34,412 nt of DNA, from assembly GCA_902781565.1 (NCBI GenBank), contig CACZJT010000034.1:1-34412 (forward strand), read 5' to 3'. The translations under genes and the position numbers were made by a program. The notes under the pieces were generated by a model, which was not told the origin of the DNA, made no database searches, and saw nothing but the letters and a program-made list of their open reading frames with translations. This document shows, one piece after another, positions 15,224 to 21,915 of this stretch (positions are counted from its first letter, which is position 1; each line of letters opens with the position of its first letter). Source of the DNA: an uncultured Ruminococcus sp. GTDB lineage: Bacteria > Bacillota > Clostridia > Oscillospirales > Ruminococcaceae.

Positions 15224-16222
15224 TCAAACGGACGAATGAGCCTTAACGTAGTCAACAACAGCATCAACGGTGGTGAACGCCATAGATACGCAGGTATCCG
15301 CGCAGCCGTAGTAGATAGCGATGCGTCCCGTGTCCTTGTCGCAGAGGGTCGCGCAGGGGAAGGTAACGTTCTGAACGTCGCCTACGCACTCATACAGCTC
15401 CTGCGGGCTGAGGAGGTACTCTGCACATCTGTACTTGACTTTCCAGGGCTCGTTGATGTCGAGAATGCAGGCGGAGAAGCTGTAAACAAAGCCGTTGCAG
15501 CTTTCAAGAACGCCGTGATAGAAGCAGAGCCAGCCCTCGGAGGTCTCTATCGGGATAGGACCTGCACCGATCTTCTTGGACTCCCAAGCCTTGAGGGGTC
15601 CCATAACGTGTCTGTGCTCGCCCCAGTATTTCATATCGGGAGACTGGGAGATGTACATATCGCCGAAGGGAGTGTGACCGCTGTCGGAAGGACGGCTGAA
15701 CATCACGAACTTATCATTGATCTTGCGGGGGAACAGCACGCCGTTCCTGTTGAAGGGCAGGAATGCGTTCTCGCACTGATAGAAGGTCTTGAAATCGAAG
15801 GTGTAGCCGACGCCGATGGTGGGCTTCCAGCCGTAGGCGTTGCACCATGTCACCCAATATCTGTCCTCGATGAAGCATACGCGGGGGTCGTAGCCGTAGC
15901 CCCACTGATTTACTTCCTCGGTGGACTTTTCAGCCTGCTCGAAAACTATCCTCTCGGGGTTTATCTTCCAGTTGATACCGTCCTCGGAGAAGCCTGCGTG
16001 AAGCTCCATGTTCCTTACCTTGTCATCAACTCTGAAAACGCCTGCGAACTTGCCCTCGAAGGGAACTACCGCGCTGTTGAAGATAGAATTGGAAGTAGGG
16101 AGAAGATTTCTGGGGATAATGGGGTTCGCGTTGTATCTCCAGATAACATCGTTGCAGCCCTCGGGCTTGTCCATCCAGGGCATATTGGGGATAGACTGAC
16201 CGTTAATGATCTCTACGCTCAT
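15224..16222 (-). CDS. GH130 beta-1,4-mannooligosaccharide phosphorylase
   Basis: 332 residues covering a complete GH130 five-bladed propeller. The likely catalytic acid is Asp112 in [13 protein letters not shown]. Other family stretches are [19 protein letters not shown] (~48-66), [15 protein letters not shown] and [15 protein letters not shown], which bind phosphate and sugar. The sequence most resembles the Ruminococcus albus RaMP2 type, which removes mannose from beta-1,4-mannooligosaccharides and yields mannose-1-phosphate. It has no signal peptide, so phosphorolysis is cytoplasmic. Its partner in mannan use, a cellobiose 2-epimerase with a mannosylglucose phosphorylase, is not in the window. 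Upstream it has a promoter and operator-like sites. Family is certain; substrate is inferred from resemblance. Confidence 0.94.
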   Translation of the reverse strand: MSVEIINGQSIPNMPWMDKPEGCNDVIWRYNANPIIPRNLLPTSNSIFNSAVVPFEGKFAGVFRVDDKVRNMELHAGFSEDGINWKINPERIVFEQAEKSTEEVNQWGYGYDPRVCFIEDRYWVTWCNAYGWKPTIGVGYTFDFKTFYQCENAFLPFNRNGVLFPRKINDKFVMFSRPSDSGHTPFGDMYISQSPDMKYWGEHRHVMGPLKAWESKKIGAGPIPIETSEGWLCFYHGVLESCNGFVYSFSACILDINEPWKVKYRCAEYLLSPQELYECVGDVQNVTFPCATLCDKDTGRIAIYYGCADTCVSMAFTTVDAVVDYVKAHSSV

Positions 16223-16312
16223 ACTAATTTCCGCCTTTCAAATAATAATAGACTATCCGTACTTTGAGTGAGTACGGCAAAACTGTTCACAAATTATCCG
16301 GAGCCGCACCAT

Positions 16313-16332
16313 GTAAAACTGTACTGTTTCAC
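16313..16332. promoter_or_regulatory. Operator-like palindrome in the GH130 leader
   Basis: GTAAAACTGT (16313-16322) and ACTGTTTCAC (16323-16332) form a 20-bp inverted repeat with 8 of 10 positions paired and no gap. It lies just downstream of the predicted transcription start, where a repressor would block transcription. The regulator is unknown. Confidence 0.5.
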
Positions 16333-16353
16333 CAAGGCTCAGCTCATGTATCT

Positions 16354-16382
16354 ATCTTACCACAAACCGCCGTAAATTGCAA
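16354..16382 (-). promoter_or_regulatory. Predicted promoter of the GH130 gene
   Basis: Minus strand: TTGCAA (16382-16377), 17-base spacer, TAAGAT (16359-16354). The -35 box is imperfect, as expected for a regulated promoter. The leader is ~125 bases. Confidence 0.6.
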
Positions 16383-16397
16383 GCCCCCCAAAAATCA

Positions 16398-16432
16398 TGA
16401 AAACGATTAAACGGGAAATGTAAACGTTACCC
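16398..16432. promoter_or_regulatory. Two LacI/CcpA-like sites upstream of the GH130 promoter
   Basis: TGAAAACGATTAAA (16398-16411) and TGTAAACGTTACCC (16419-16432) each resemble the TGWAANCGNTNWCA operator with one or two mismatches. They lie 15-50 bases upstream of the -35 box. They could bind a LacI-family sugar regulator or CcpA. No regulator gene is adjacent. Confidence 0.4.
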
Positions 16433-16481
16433 TCGGCAACTTCACAAAAATTTTACAATTGTCAAGCTCCGACAAACACAA

Positions 16482-16514
16482 AAAAAGCGTCCCGACCGAA
16501 CGGAGCGCTTTTTC
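16482..16514 (-). terminator. Terminator after the aldo/keto reductase gene
   Basis: On the minus strand an 8-bp AAAAAGCG/CGCTTTTT stem, extended by TCC/GGA with a bulge, is followed by a run of Ts. It ends the leftward transcript of the aldo/keto reductase gene. Confidence 0.75.
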
Positions 16515-16516
16515 TT

Positions 16517-16677
16517 AATTAGGAATTCGGAATTGAAGGAGCAGTATTAGCTTGCTAATACCCTTTGCCGCGTTATTTAGAACGTCTTTCATTTATCGGT
16601 CGCTGTAAGGCTGACCGAGATCGTCCGCCGAAGGCGGACACCTTCAATTCCGCATTCCACATTCCGAATTCCGAATT
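16517..16677. repeat. Intergenic element bounded by inverted dispersed repeats
   Basis: AATTAGGAATTCGG and AATTGAAGG (16517-16539) face an inverted relative at 16641-16677. Between them lie two perfect hairpins: GTATTAG/CTAATAC (16544-16561, loop CTTG) and GTCCGCC/GGCGGAC (16623-16639, loop GAA). The whole looks like a small non-coding mobile or expanded repeat of about 160 bp. It encodes nothing convincing. Confidence 0.6.
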
Positions 16678-16686
16678 ACAAAAAAG

Positions 16687-17655
16687 TCAGGTGATGTATT
16701 CGAGGAAGGCGGCGGTCTTGCGGTCGAAGCGTAAGTCCTGCGCGCGCATATTCTCGTCTATCTGCCACGCCTTTGAAGCCGCGAATACGGAGCTTACGAA
16801 GAAAGGCTGGCTGTTAAGGTAGCCCAGCGGTATGACTGCGGGCGGGATATGCTCCTGCTCGCTCAGCTGCTTTACTCTCGCAAGGCGGGCAAGGTTCGCG
16901 GTGGAGGTGAACTGTCCCTCGGGGAGGTTCTTGACCGAATCGCCCTTTGCGAGCTTTGCGAAGAAGCCCTTAGCCTGCGGACAATACGCCATCACGGGGA
17001 TATCGTGCCGCGAGTACCAGCGGAACTCGCGCAGGTTCATGCATACCACCGTAGGGTCGCCGAAGGTGTCGGTACTGCAATGCGCAAGGCTGTAATTTAT
17101 CTGGCTCACGCGGAAGGGCTCCATGTTGTTCTCGGAAGCGAAGCGGTTCGCCTCCTCGATACGCGCGGTCGTCCAGTTTGAAGCCCCTAAGAAATGCGCC
17201 CTGCCGCTCTGATAGAGGTCGTTTAGTATCGGCATGATGTCGCAGACGGGTATCTGCTCATCGTCACGGTGGAGGAAATAAATATCAGCATGATCCGTTC
17301 CCAGCAGTTCGAGGGAACGGGTGATATCGCTCTCTATATCCTCGCGGGAAAGCCTTGACTGCTCCATGTTATCGTAGGGAGGGTGTCCGCCCTTGGTGGA
17401 AATTATCATTTCATCGCGGCAGCCCCGCGCTTTCAGCCAGCGTCCTATGACCGTTTCGGAGGAATCCGCGCCGTCCTCCAGCCACGCGCAGTAGCTCCGC
17501 GCGGTGTCGATACAGCGCCCGCCGTTCCTGTAGTAAGCATCAAGAAGCTCGAAGTAGAGCTCATCGGAGTCCTTGCGTTCAAAGCTCGCCGTTCCGAAGG
17601 AAAGCGCGGGAAGATCGAGCTCGTATCTGTCGTTTTTCAGCTTGAAGGTAAACAT
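16687..17655 (-). CDS. Aldo/keto reductase
   Basis: 322 residues from the ATG at 17655; an upstream GTG at 17682 has no ribosome-binding site, while AAAGGGGG precedes this ATG. The catalytic tetrad of the family is present: Asp50 and Tyr55 (CIDTARSY), Lys88 (ISTKGG) and His129 (FLHRDD). The order of strands and helices fits a TIM barrel that reduces aldehydes or ketones with NADPH in the cytoplasm. NPxxxS-type cofactor residues are less clear in the C-terminal third. It stands alone between a terminator and the divergent ylxM promoter region. Substrate cannot be predicted; many Ruminococcus relatives act on sugars. Confidence 0.92.
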   Translation of the reverse strand: MFTFKLKNDRYELDLPALSFGTASFERKDSDELYFELLDAYYRNGGRCIDTARSYCAWLEDGADSSETVIGRWLKARGCRDEMIISTKGGHPPYDNMEQSRLSREDIESDITRSLELLGTDHADIYFLHRDDEQIPVCDIMPILNDLYQSGRAHFLGASNWTTARIEEANRFASENNMEPFRVSQINYSLAHCSTDTFGDPTVVCMNLREFRWYSRHDIPVMAYCPQAKGFFAKLAKGDSVKNLPEGQFTSTANLARLARVKQLSEQEHIPPAVIPLGYLNSQPFFVSSVFAASKAWQIDENMRAQDLRFDRKTAAFLEYIT

Positions 17656-17815
17656 GAAATTTTTGCCCCCTTTTCGTAACACCGCATTTATACGGTACTT
17701 TTCACCATTTCATTCCCCTATATTATCATATATATCAATATGAATAATCATATCATACATTTATAGCTTATTTCGGTGCAAATTGTAAAATTTTTTTTAG
17801 ATTTTGAGAAAGCGC

Positions 17816-17844
17816 TTGACAAGTGGTTTTACTTGATATATAAT
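17816..17844 (+). promoter_or_regulatory. Promoter of the ylxM-ffh operon
   Basis: TTGACA (17816-17821), 17-base spacer, TATAAT (17839-17844): perfect consensus. A small hairpin, GTAAAG with CTTTAC, follows in the leader and is directly followed by the AAGGAGG ribosome-binding site. Confidence 0.88.
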
Positions 17845-17892
17845 AGATAACGTCGTAAAGATGTTGTACTTTACAAGGAGGGCGGTGCGGCT

Positions 17893-18306
17893 ATGGAGAT
17901 CGAGAAGGATCTGCGAACGGGCTTTCTGCTCGACCTTTACGGCGGACTGCTCACCGAGCGTCAGCGGGAGATCATGGTGATGTACTTTAACGACGATCTT
18001 TCGCTTTCGGAGATAGCCGAGCAGTACGGTATCACCCGTCAGGGCGTACACGACGCTATAAAGCGCGGGGCTGAGACACTTGCGGGCTATGATGAGGTGC
18101 TGGGGCTCGAAGCCGAGCAGAAGCGCAGGCGCGAACAGCTCCTCGAATTCAAGGCTCAGGCGCTCGAAGCGCTGGAGGAATGCAGGAAGGTCACGTTCGG
18201 ACGGAACATCGCCATGAAGGTGATAGCATTGCTCGAAAACCTCGACAGCAAACTCGCGGAGTACGAAGCGGAGGAAAACGACGGCGGGGACGGCGAGGGC
18301 ATATAA
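17893..18306 (+). CDS. ylxM: YlxM family DNA/RNA-binding protein (SRP-associated)
   Basis: 137 residues. The N-terminal ~75 form a sigma-70-region-4-like helix-turn-helix: LTERQREIMVMYFNDDLSLS, then EIAEQYGITRQGVHDAIKR. The C-terminal ~60 are helical and charged, with an acidic end. This is the YlxM family, which almost always lies just before ffh. In streptococci YlxM binds the signal recognition particle and stimulates Ffh. Its place here, upstream of ffh with a shared strong promoter, confirms the name. The 152 bases between the two genes hold an unusual cluster of hairpins. Confidence 0.93.
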   Translation: MEIEKDLRTGFLLDLYGGLLTERQREIMVMYFNDDLSLSEIAEQYGITRQGVHDAIKRGAETLAGYDEVLGLEAEQKRRREQLLEFKAQALEALEECRKVTFGRNIAMKVIALLENLDSKLAEYEAEENDGGDGEGI

Positions 18307-18310
18307 CGGA

Positions 18311-18386
18311 GCGCTTAGCGGCGCATAGCGCCGCCCGCCGTCAAAGACGGCGGATTGCAAATCGTTATTACGATTTGCAATAGCGC
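18311..18386 (+). ncRNA. Three abutting hairpins closed by an outer stem (cloverleaf-like element)
   Basis: GCGGCGC/GCGCCGC (18318-18334, loop ATA), CCGCCGTC/GACGGCGG (18335-18353, loop AAA) and an 11-bp stem ATTGCAAATCG/CGATTTGCAAT (18354-18381) follow each other without a single unpaired base. GCGCT (18311-18315) can pair with AGCGC (18382-18386) and close a four-way junction. No T-run follows, so it is not a terminator. It lies in the ylxM-ffh transcript, 72 bases before ffh. It could be an RNA processing site or a repeat element; as an ncRNA it is tentative. Confidence 0.55.
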
Positions 18387-18458
18387 GTAGTATCACGTTT
18401 CTTTATTTCGGATATACGTTTATCAAGATATACAGCTAATTTAGGAGGGGGCAAGGAT

Positions 18459-19907
18459 ATGGCATTCGAGAGCCTTTCGGAAAAGCTTGGCGGAGTGTTC
18501 AAAAAGCTGCGCTCGCGCGGCAAGCTCACCGAGGACGACGTTAAGAGCGCGATGCGCGAGGTGAAAATGGCTCTGCTCGAAGCTGACGTGAGCTACAAGG
18601 TCGTCAAGGACTTTGTAAACAACGTCACCGAGCGAAGCATCGGCGAGGAGGTGCTCTCCTCTCTTACTCCCGCACAGCAGGTAATAAAAATAGTAAATGA
18701 CGAGCTCATATCGCTGATGGGCAACGCAAATGCGCGTATAGAGTTCCCGAGCAAGCCTCCGTGTATCATCATGATGTGCGGCTTGCAGGGCGCGGGCAAG
18801 ACCACCCATGCGGCAAAGCTGGCTAAGTATTTCAAGGAGCGGGAGACAAAGCGTCCCCTGCTCATCGCCGCCGACGTTTACAGACCTGCGGCTATCGAGC
18901 AGCTGAAGATAGTAGGCGAGAGGGCGGGCGTCCCCGTTTTCGAGATGGGACAGATAGACCCCCGCAAGATCGTCAAGGCGGGTCTTAAAGAAGCCGCCGA
19001 TCAGGGATACGACCTTGTTATCATAGACACGGCGGGGCGTCTGCACATAGACGAGGAGCTCATGCAGGAGCTTAAAGATATCAAGAAGCTCGCGAACCCC
19101 AACGAGATCATGCTCGTTGTCGATGCCATGATCGGTCAGGATTCGGTAAAGGTGGCTTCGGCGTTCGACGAGGCTCTCGGGATAGACAGCGTTCTGCTGA
19201 CAAAGCTCGATTCCGATACAAGGGGCGGCGCGGCGCTCTCGGTGCTTTCCGTAACGGGTAAGCCTATCAAGTTCGTGGGCATGGGCGAAAAGCTCGACGA
19301 TTTCGAGGTGTTCCACCCCGAGCGCATGGCTTCGAGGATACTGGGCATGGGCGATATGCTCACCCTTATCGAGAAGGCTACCATGACCATAGACGAGAAC
19401 GACGCCGAGCGCATGGCTAAGAAGGTACAGGAGAAGGGCTTCGATATGAACGATCTGCTCGAAAACATGGAGCAGATACAGAAGATGGGCTCCGTAGCTT
19501 CGATAATCAGAATGATACCAGGTGCATCAAAGATAAGCGATTCCGACATCGCTCACGGCGAGACACAGCTCAAATACACCCGCGCGATAATCCAGTCCAT
19601 GACCGAAGCGGAAAGGCGCAAGCCCTCCATCATCGACCCCAAGCGCAAAAGACGTATCGCGGCGGGAAGCGGCACCTCCGTCACCTCGGTGAACAACGTG
19701 CTGAAAAACTTCGACCAGATGCAGAAGCTCATGAAGGAGTTCGGCATCGGCGGCGGCGGAAAGCTCCACGGCAAGAAGCAGAGAATGAGCCGCGCGAATA
19801 TGCTCAAAATGATGGGCGCAATGCCGCAGGCTAACATGATGCCCGACCCCGCAAATACGAGCGCGAGCCCCGTCATGAAGGTCGAGAAGAAGAAAAAGAA
19901 GAAGTGA
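18459..19907 (+). CDS. ffh: Signal recognition particle protein Ffh
   Basis: 482 residues. Ffh is the GTPase of the signal recognition particle, which binds signal sequences on ribosomes and hands them to FtsY at the membrane. The order is N domain (~1-95), G domain with P-loop GLQGAGKTT (108-116), DTAGRLH, TKLDSDTRGGAA and GKPIKFVG, and the Met-rich M domain (~305-482) with SVASIIRMIPG and the RNA-contact stretch PSIIDPKRKRRIAAGSG. The M domain ends with repeated Met (MLKMMGAMPQANMMP) and a tail of Lys. The ATG has AGGAGGGGG upstream. The length is slightly above the common 440-455 because of the M-domain tail. Confidence 0.98.
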   Translation: MAFESLSEKLGGVFKKLRSRGKLTEDDVKSAMREVKMALLEADVSYKVVKDFVNNVTERSIGEEVLSSLTPAQQVIKIVNDELISLMGNANARIEFPSKPPCIIMMCGLQGAGKTTHAAKLAKYFKERETKRPLLIAADVYRPAAIEQLKIVGERAGVPVFEMGQIDPRKIVKAGLKEAADQGYDLVIIDTAGRLHIDEELMQELKDIKKLANPNEIMLVVDAMIGQDSVKVASAFDEALGIDSVLLTKLDSDTRGGAALSVLSVTGKPIKFVGMGEKLDDFEVFHPERMASRILGMGDMLTLIEKATMTIDENDAERMAKKVQEKGFDMNDLLENMEQIQKMGSVASIIRMIPGASKISDSDIAHGETQLKYTRAIIQSMTEAERRKPSIIDPKRKRRIAAGSGTSVTSVNNVLKNFDQMQKLMKEFGIGGGGKLHGKKQRMSRANMLKMMGAMPQANMMPDPANTSASPVMKVEKKKKKK

Positions 19908-19911
19908 TATC

Positions 19912-20106
19912 GTGATATACGGACTGATAACAATTGCTGCGGGCGTGTTCTGCATATACTGCGCGTATAAGGACTACGATTGGTTCATGGGCAGCTCGAA
20001 GGCGTGGCTGTTCGTCAAGATGTTCGGCAGAGACGGCGCAAGGAAATTCTATATCGGTCTCGGGGCGTTTATTATCATGTGCGGCTTAACGATGTTGTTT
20101 GTGTGA
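19912..20106 (+). CDS. Imm17-like small membrane protein
   Basis: 64 residues with a GTG start four bases after the ffh stop. Two membrane helices (~3-18 and ~46-63) flank a conserved-looking loop, DYDWFMGSSKAWLFVKMFGR followed by DGARKFYIGLG. The DWFxxxxxAWLFVKxFGRxGAR pattern matches my memory of the immunity protein 17 (Imm17) family, whose members are immunity proteins in polymorphic toxin loci. No toxin gene is near, and the gene sits inside the ffh-rpsP block. It may therefore be a housekeeping paralogue, or an immunity gene against toxins of other cells. It is short but well supported by composition and spacing. Confidence 0.72.
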   Translation: MIYGLITIAAGVFCIYCAYKDYDWFMGSSKAWLFVKMFGRDGARKFYIGLGAFIIMCGLTMLFV

Positions 20107-20212
20107 TGAACTGAGATATTTAAATACGCTTTCAATTCGGTTCTGCCGATCTGATATTCGGTTCGGGGCTGCCGATTGATATATGATAGGAAATAATTTG
20201 GAGGTGAATATA

Positions 20213-20455
20213 ATGGCAGTAAAGATCAGACTCAGAAGAATGGGCGCTAAGAAGGCTCCCTTCTACAGGATAGTTGTTGCGGATTCGAGATACCCCAGAG
20301 ACGGGCGTTTCATCGAGGAGATCGGCTTCTACGATCCCACCAAGGAGCCTGTAGTTCTCAAGGTAGACGATGAGAAGGCTAAGGCATGGATAGCTAACGG
20401 CGCTCAGCCTACCGACAGAGTAAAGGCTCTTCTCAAGAAGAACGGCACTATCTGA
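20213..20455 (+). CDS. rpsP: 30S ribosomal protein S16
   Basis: 80 residues beginning [20 protein letters not shown], the unmistakable start of S16, with GGAGGTGAATATA directly before the ATG at 20213; a start 30 bases upstream is rejected. S16 binds 16S rRNA early in small-subunit assembly. [17 protein letters not shown] and the C-terminal [18 protein letters not shown] are typical. It is followed after 48 bases by khpA, as in most Firmicutes. No convincing separate promoter was found in the 106 bases before it, so transcription from the ylxM promoter is likely. Confidence 0.98.
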   Translation: MAVKIRLRRMGAKKAPFYRIVVADSRYPRDGRFIEEIGFYDPTKEPVVLKVDDEKAKAWIANGAQPTDRVKALLKKNGTI

Positions 20456-20503
20456 TTTGGCACGGCGAAGGGTTTGACCCGACGCTTTTGAAAGGAAACC
20501 ACA

Positions 20504-20737
20504 ATGGAAGAATTACTCAGAACTATCGCCTGCGAACTGGTCGAGGACAAAGAGTCCGTGACCGTTTCCGCAGAGCCGGAGAACGAGGAAGGCGTTATTG
20601 TATATCACCTCCACGTTGCAGAGTCCGACATGGGCAGAGTTATCGGCAAGCAGGGCAGGATCGCGAAAGCTATCCGCGTTGTCATGAGAGCCGGAGCTTC
20701 CCGTCTCGGTCAGAAGATCATGGTCGAGATCGACTGA
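20504..20737 (+). CDS. khpA: KH-domain RNA-binding protein KhpA
   Basis: 77 residues forming a single KH domain. The GxxG loop is IGKQGRIAKAIR (~47-58), preceded by acidic N-terminal strands and ending in GQKIMVEID. KhpA (YlqC) pairs with KhpB/Jag to bind RNA and influences cell division and elongation in streptococci. It follows rpsP, its usual neighbour, with the ribosome-binding site GAAAGGA. A strong terminator lies 17 bases after its stop and closes the block. Confidence 0.95.
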   Translation: MEELLRTIACELVEDKESVTVSAEPENEEGVIVYHLHVAESDMGRVIGKQGRIAKAIRVVMRAGASRLGQKIMVEID

Positions 20738-20754
20738 TCCGACAGTGAATAATC

Positions 20755-20793
20755 ATCACCCCGGTGTGCGATACTATATCGGGGTGATTTTTT
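20755..20793 (+). terminator. Terminator of the ffh-rpsP-khpA block
   Basis: ATCACCCCG (20755-20763) pairs perfectly with CGGGGTGAT (20780-20788) across a 16-base loop, followed by TTTTTT. The 3' arm also contains GGGGTGAT, the only ribosome-binding site for the small ORF that begins at 20794. Confidence 0.85.
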
Positions 20794-20967
20794 ATGCATA
20801 AGGGGATAAGATCGTTTGCGGTGATCGCCGGAGCTGTGATGATATGGTACGGGGTGAGAACGCTTATGTACGGCGGGGGTGCTCTGCCCGCAGTCATCAC
20901 GGGCGTGCTGACAGTGCTTGTCGGAATGAGACTGATAACGGCGGTGCTTTCCGCGCCGAGACAGTGA
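20794..20967 (+). CDS. 57-aa two-helix membrane protein (probable)
   Basis: ATG at 20794, TGA at 20965-20967. The protein has two hydrophobic stretches, FAVIAGAVMIWYGVRTLM (~8-25) and ALPAVITGVLTVLVGMRLIT (~30-49), separated by a YGGGG turn, with basic ends at MHKGIR and APRQ. A clean two-helix protein of this length is unlikely by chance, though the opposite strand is also open. Its ribosome-binding site lies inside the 3' arm of the khpA terminator and its ATG touches the T-run. It can be made only from read-through or from a start within the loop. It is followed after 43 bases by a lipoprotein gene. I do not recognise the family. Confidence 0.6.
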   Translation: MHKGIRSFAVIAGAVMIWYGVRTLMYGGGALPAVITGVLTVLVGMRLITAVLSAPRQ

Positions 20968-21010
20968 ATATCCTGCGGGACAGACATCGGATAAAAGAAG
21001 GTGTTGTGAA

Positions 21011-21874
21011 ATGAACATGAAAAGGATAATGGTCATATTGATGACGGCAGTTACCTGCCTGTCATTCAGCTCGTGTTGGGTGATAGATCAGGCGCGGGAA
21101 CAAAAAGCGGAAGACAACGCAGCCGAAGAACTTGTGGATAAGTATGAACAGGTTTTTGCCGACAAGGTCAGAGCCGCGCACGGAGAGACGGCTTCGCTTA
21201 CCGATGTCAAGTGCGTTATGCATGAATCCGGTCGTATGTATTACGGTTTATGGGAGGCACGCAATGACCTTTTGGGCACGATCGAACTTAACGGAAACAG
21301 CTATGAGGCTGTGTATTACTGCGAGACCGGCAAGCTTCGGGATTCGGTACATACGGAGGATATCTGCTCGGAAATAACAAATGCCCTGCCCCTGGACAAA
21401 AGCCAAATTTACGAGGTCGTTTATCCCGGTTACGATTACTACGATAAAAATGAATACGGCAAGATACTGAAATTCGACAGCTCGCTGAACACGCTCGACG
21501 ATGTCATCGCAAACGGTGAGGTAGGAAAAGAAGATGTTAAGGTCTTTATCTTCACATACGAGGACGTAAGCAGCCTTACGGAAGCAGAGATAATGTCGCT
21601 CCCGATCATAGCCAAATTTGACAGGCTAAGGAATTACGGCAATATTTCGATACTCTCCCTGAAGGACACAGGCGCGCTCGACGACCTGAAGGATAAGCTT
21701 AACAGAAACCGCGATCTTATCACACAGTACAAACGTGATGACATAACCGATGAGAAGAGACAGGAATTTCTTGACAATTTTCACCTGAACTGTGCCATCG
21801 CGGTAAAGAATGATTTTTACTATTCTAATGTAGAAGAAGACGACCCCGAGCTGGAATACTACAAGATCGGGTAA
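21011..21874 (+). CDS. Lipoprotein of unknown function
   Basis: 287 residues. A basic start and a hydrophobic core end in the lipobox-like FSSC at 19-22, so it should be lipid-anchored outside the cell; an in-frame ATG at 21017 is an alternative start. AAGGTG precedes the ATG. Unlike the two other lipoproteins here it has no low-complexity linker: after Cys22 comes a helical charged stretch, then a mixed alpha/beta domain to the end. No family is recognised. It precedes ppk by 41 bases on the same strand and may share a transcript with it. Base composition is somewhat lower in GC than its neighbours. Confidence 0.8.
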   Translation: MNMKRIMVILMTAVTCLSFSSCWVIDQAREQKAEDNAAEELVDKYEQVFADKVRAAHGETASLTDVKCVMHESGRMYYGLWEARNDLLGTIELNGNSYEAVYYCETGKLRDSVHTEDICSEITNALPLDKSQIYEVVYPGYDYYDKNEYGKILKFDSSLNTLDDVIANGEVGKEDVKVFIFTYEDVSSLTEAEIMSLPIIAKFDRLRNYGNISILSLKDTGALDDLKDKLNRNRDLITQYKRDDITDEKRQEFLDNFHLNCAIAVKNDFYYSNVEEDDPELEYYKIG

Positions 21875-21915
21875 CAGCATAAAATGTTATAACAGCCCCG
21901 AAAGGAGGGAACGCA

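Noticed and set aside
15155..16267. Plus-strand frame of 370 codons opposite GH130
   Set aside because: The minus strand is a complete GH130 with catalytic motif, normal length and ribosome-binding site.
16565..16822. Small plus-strand frame with NSAFHIPNSEL
   Set aside because: It is a translation of the dispersed AATTCGGAAT repeat joined to antisense of the aldo/keto reductase.
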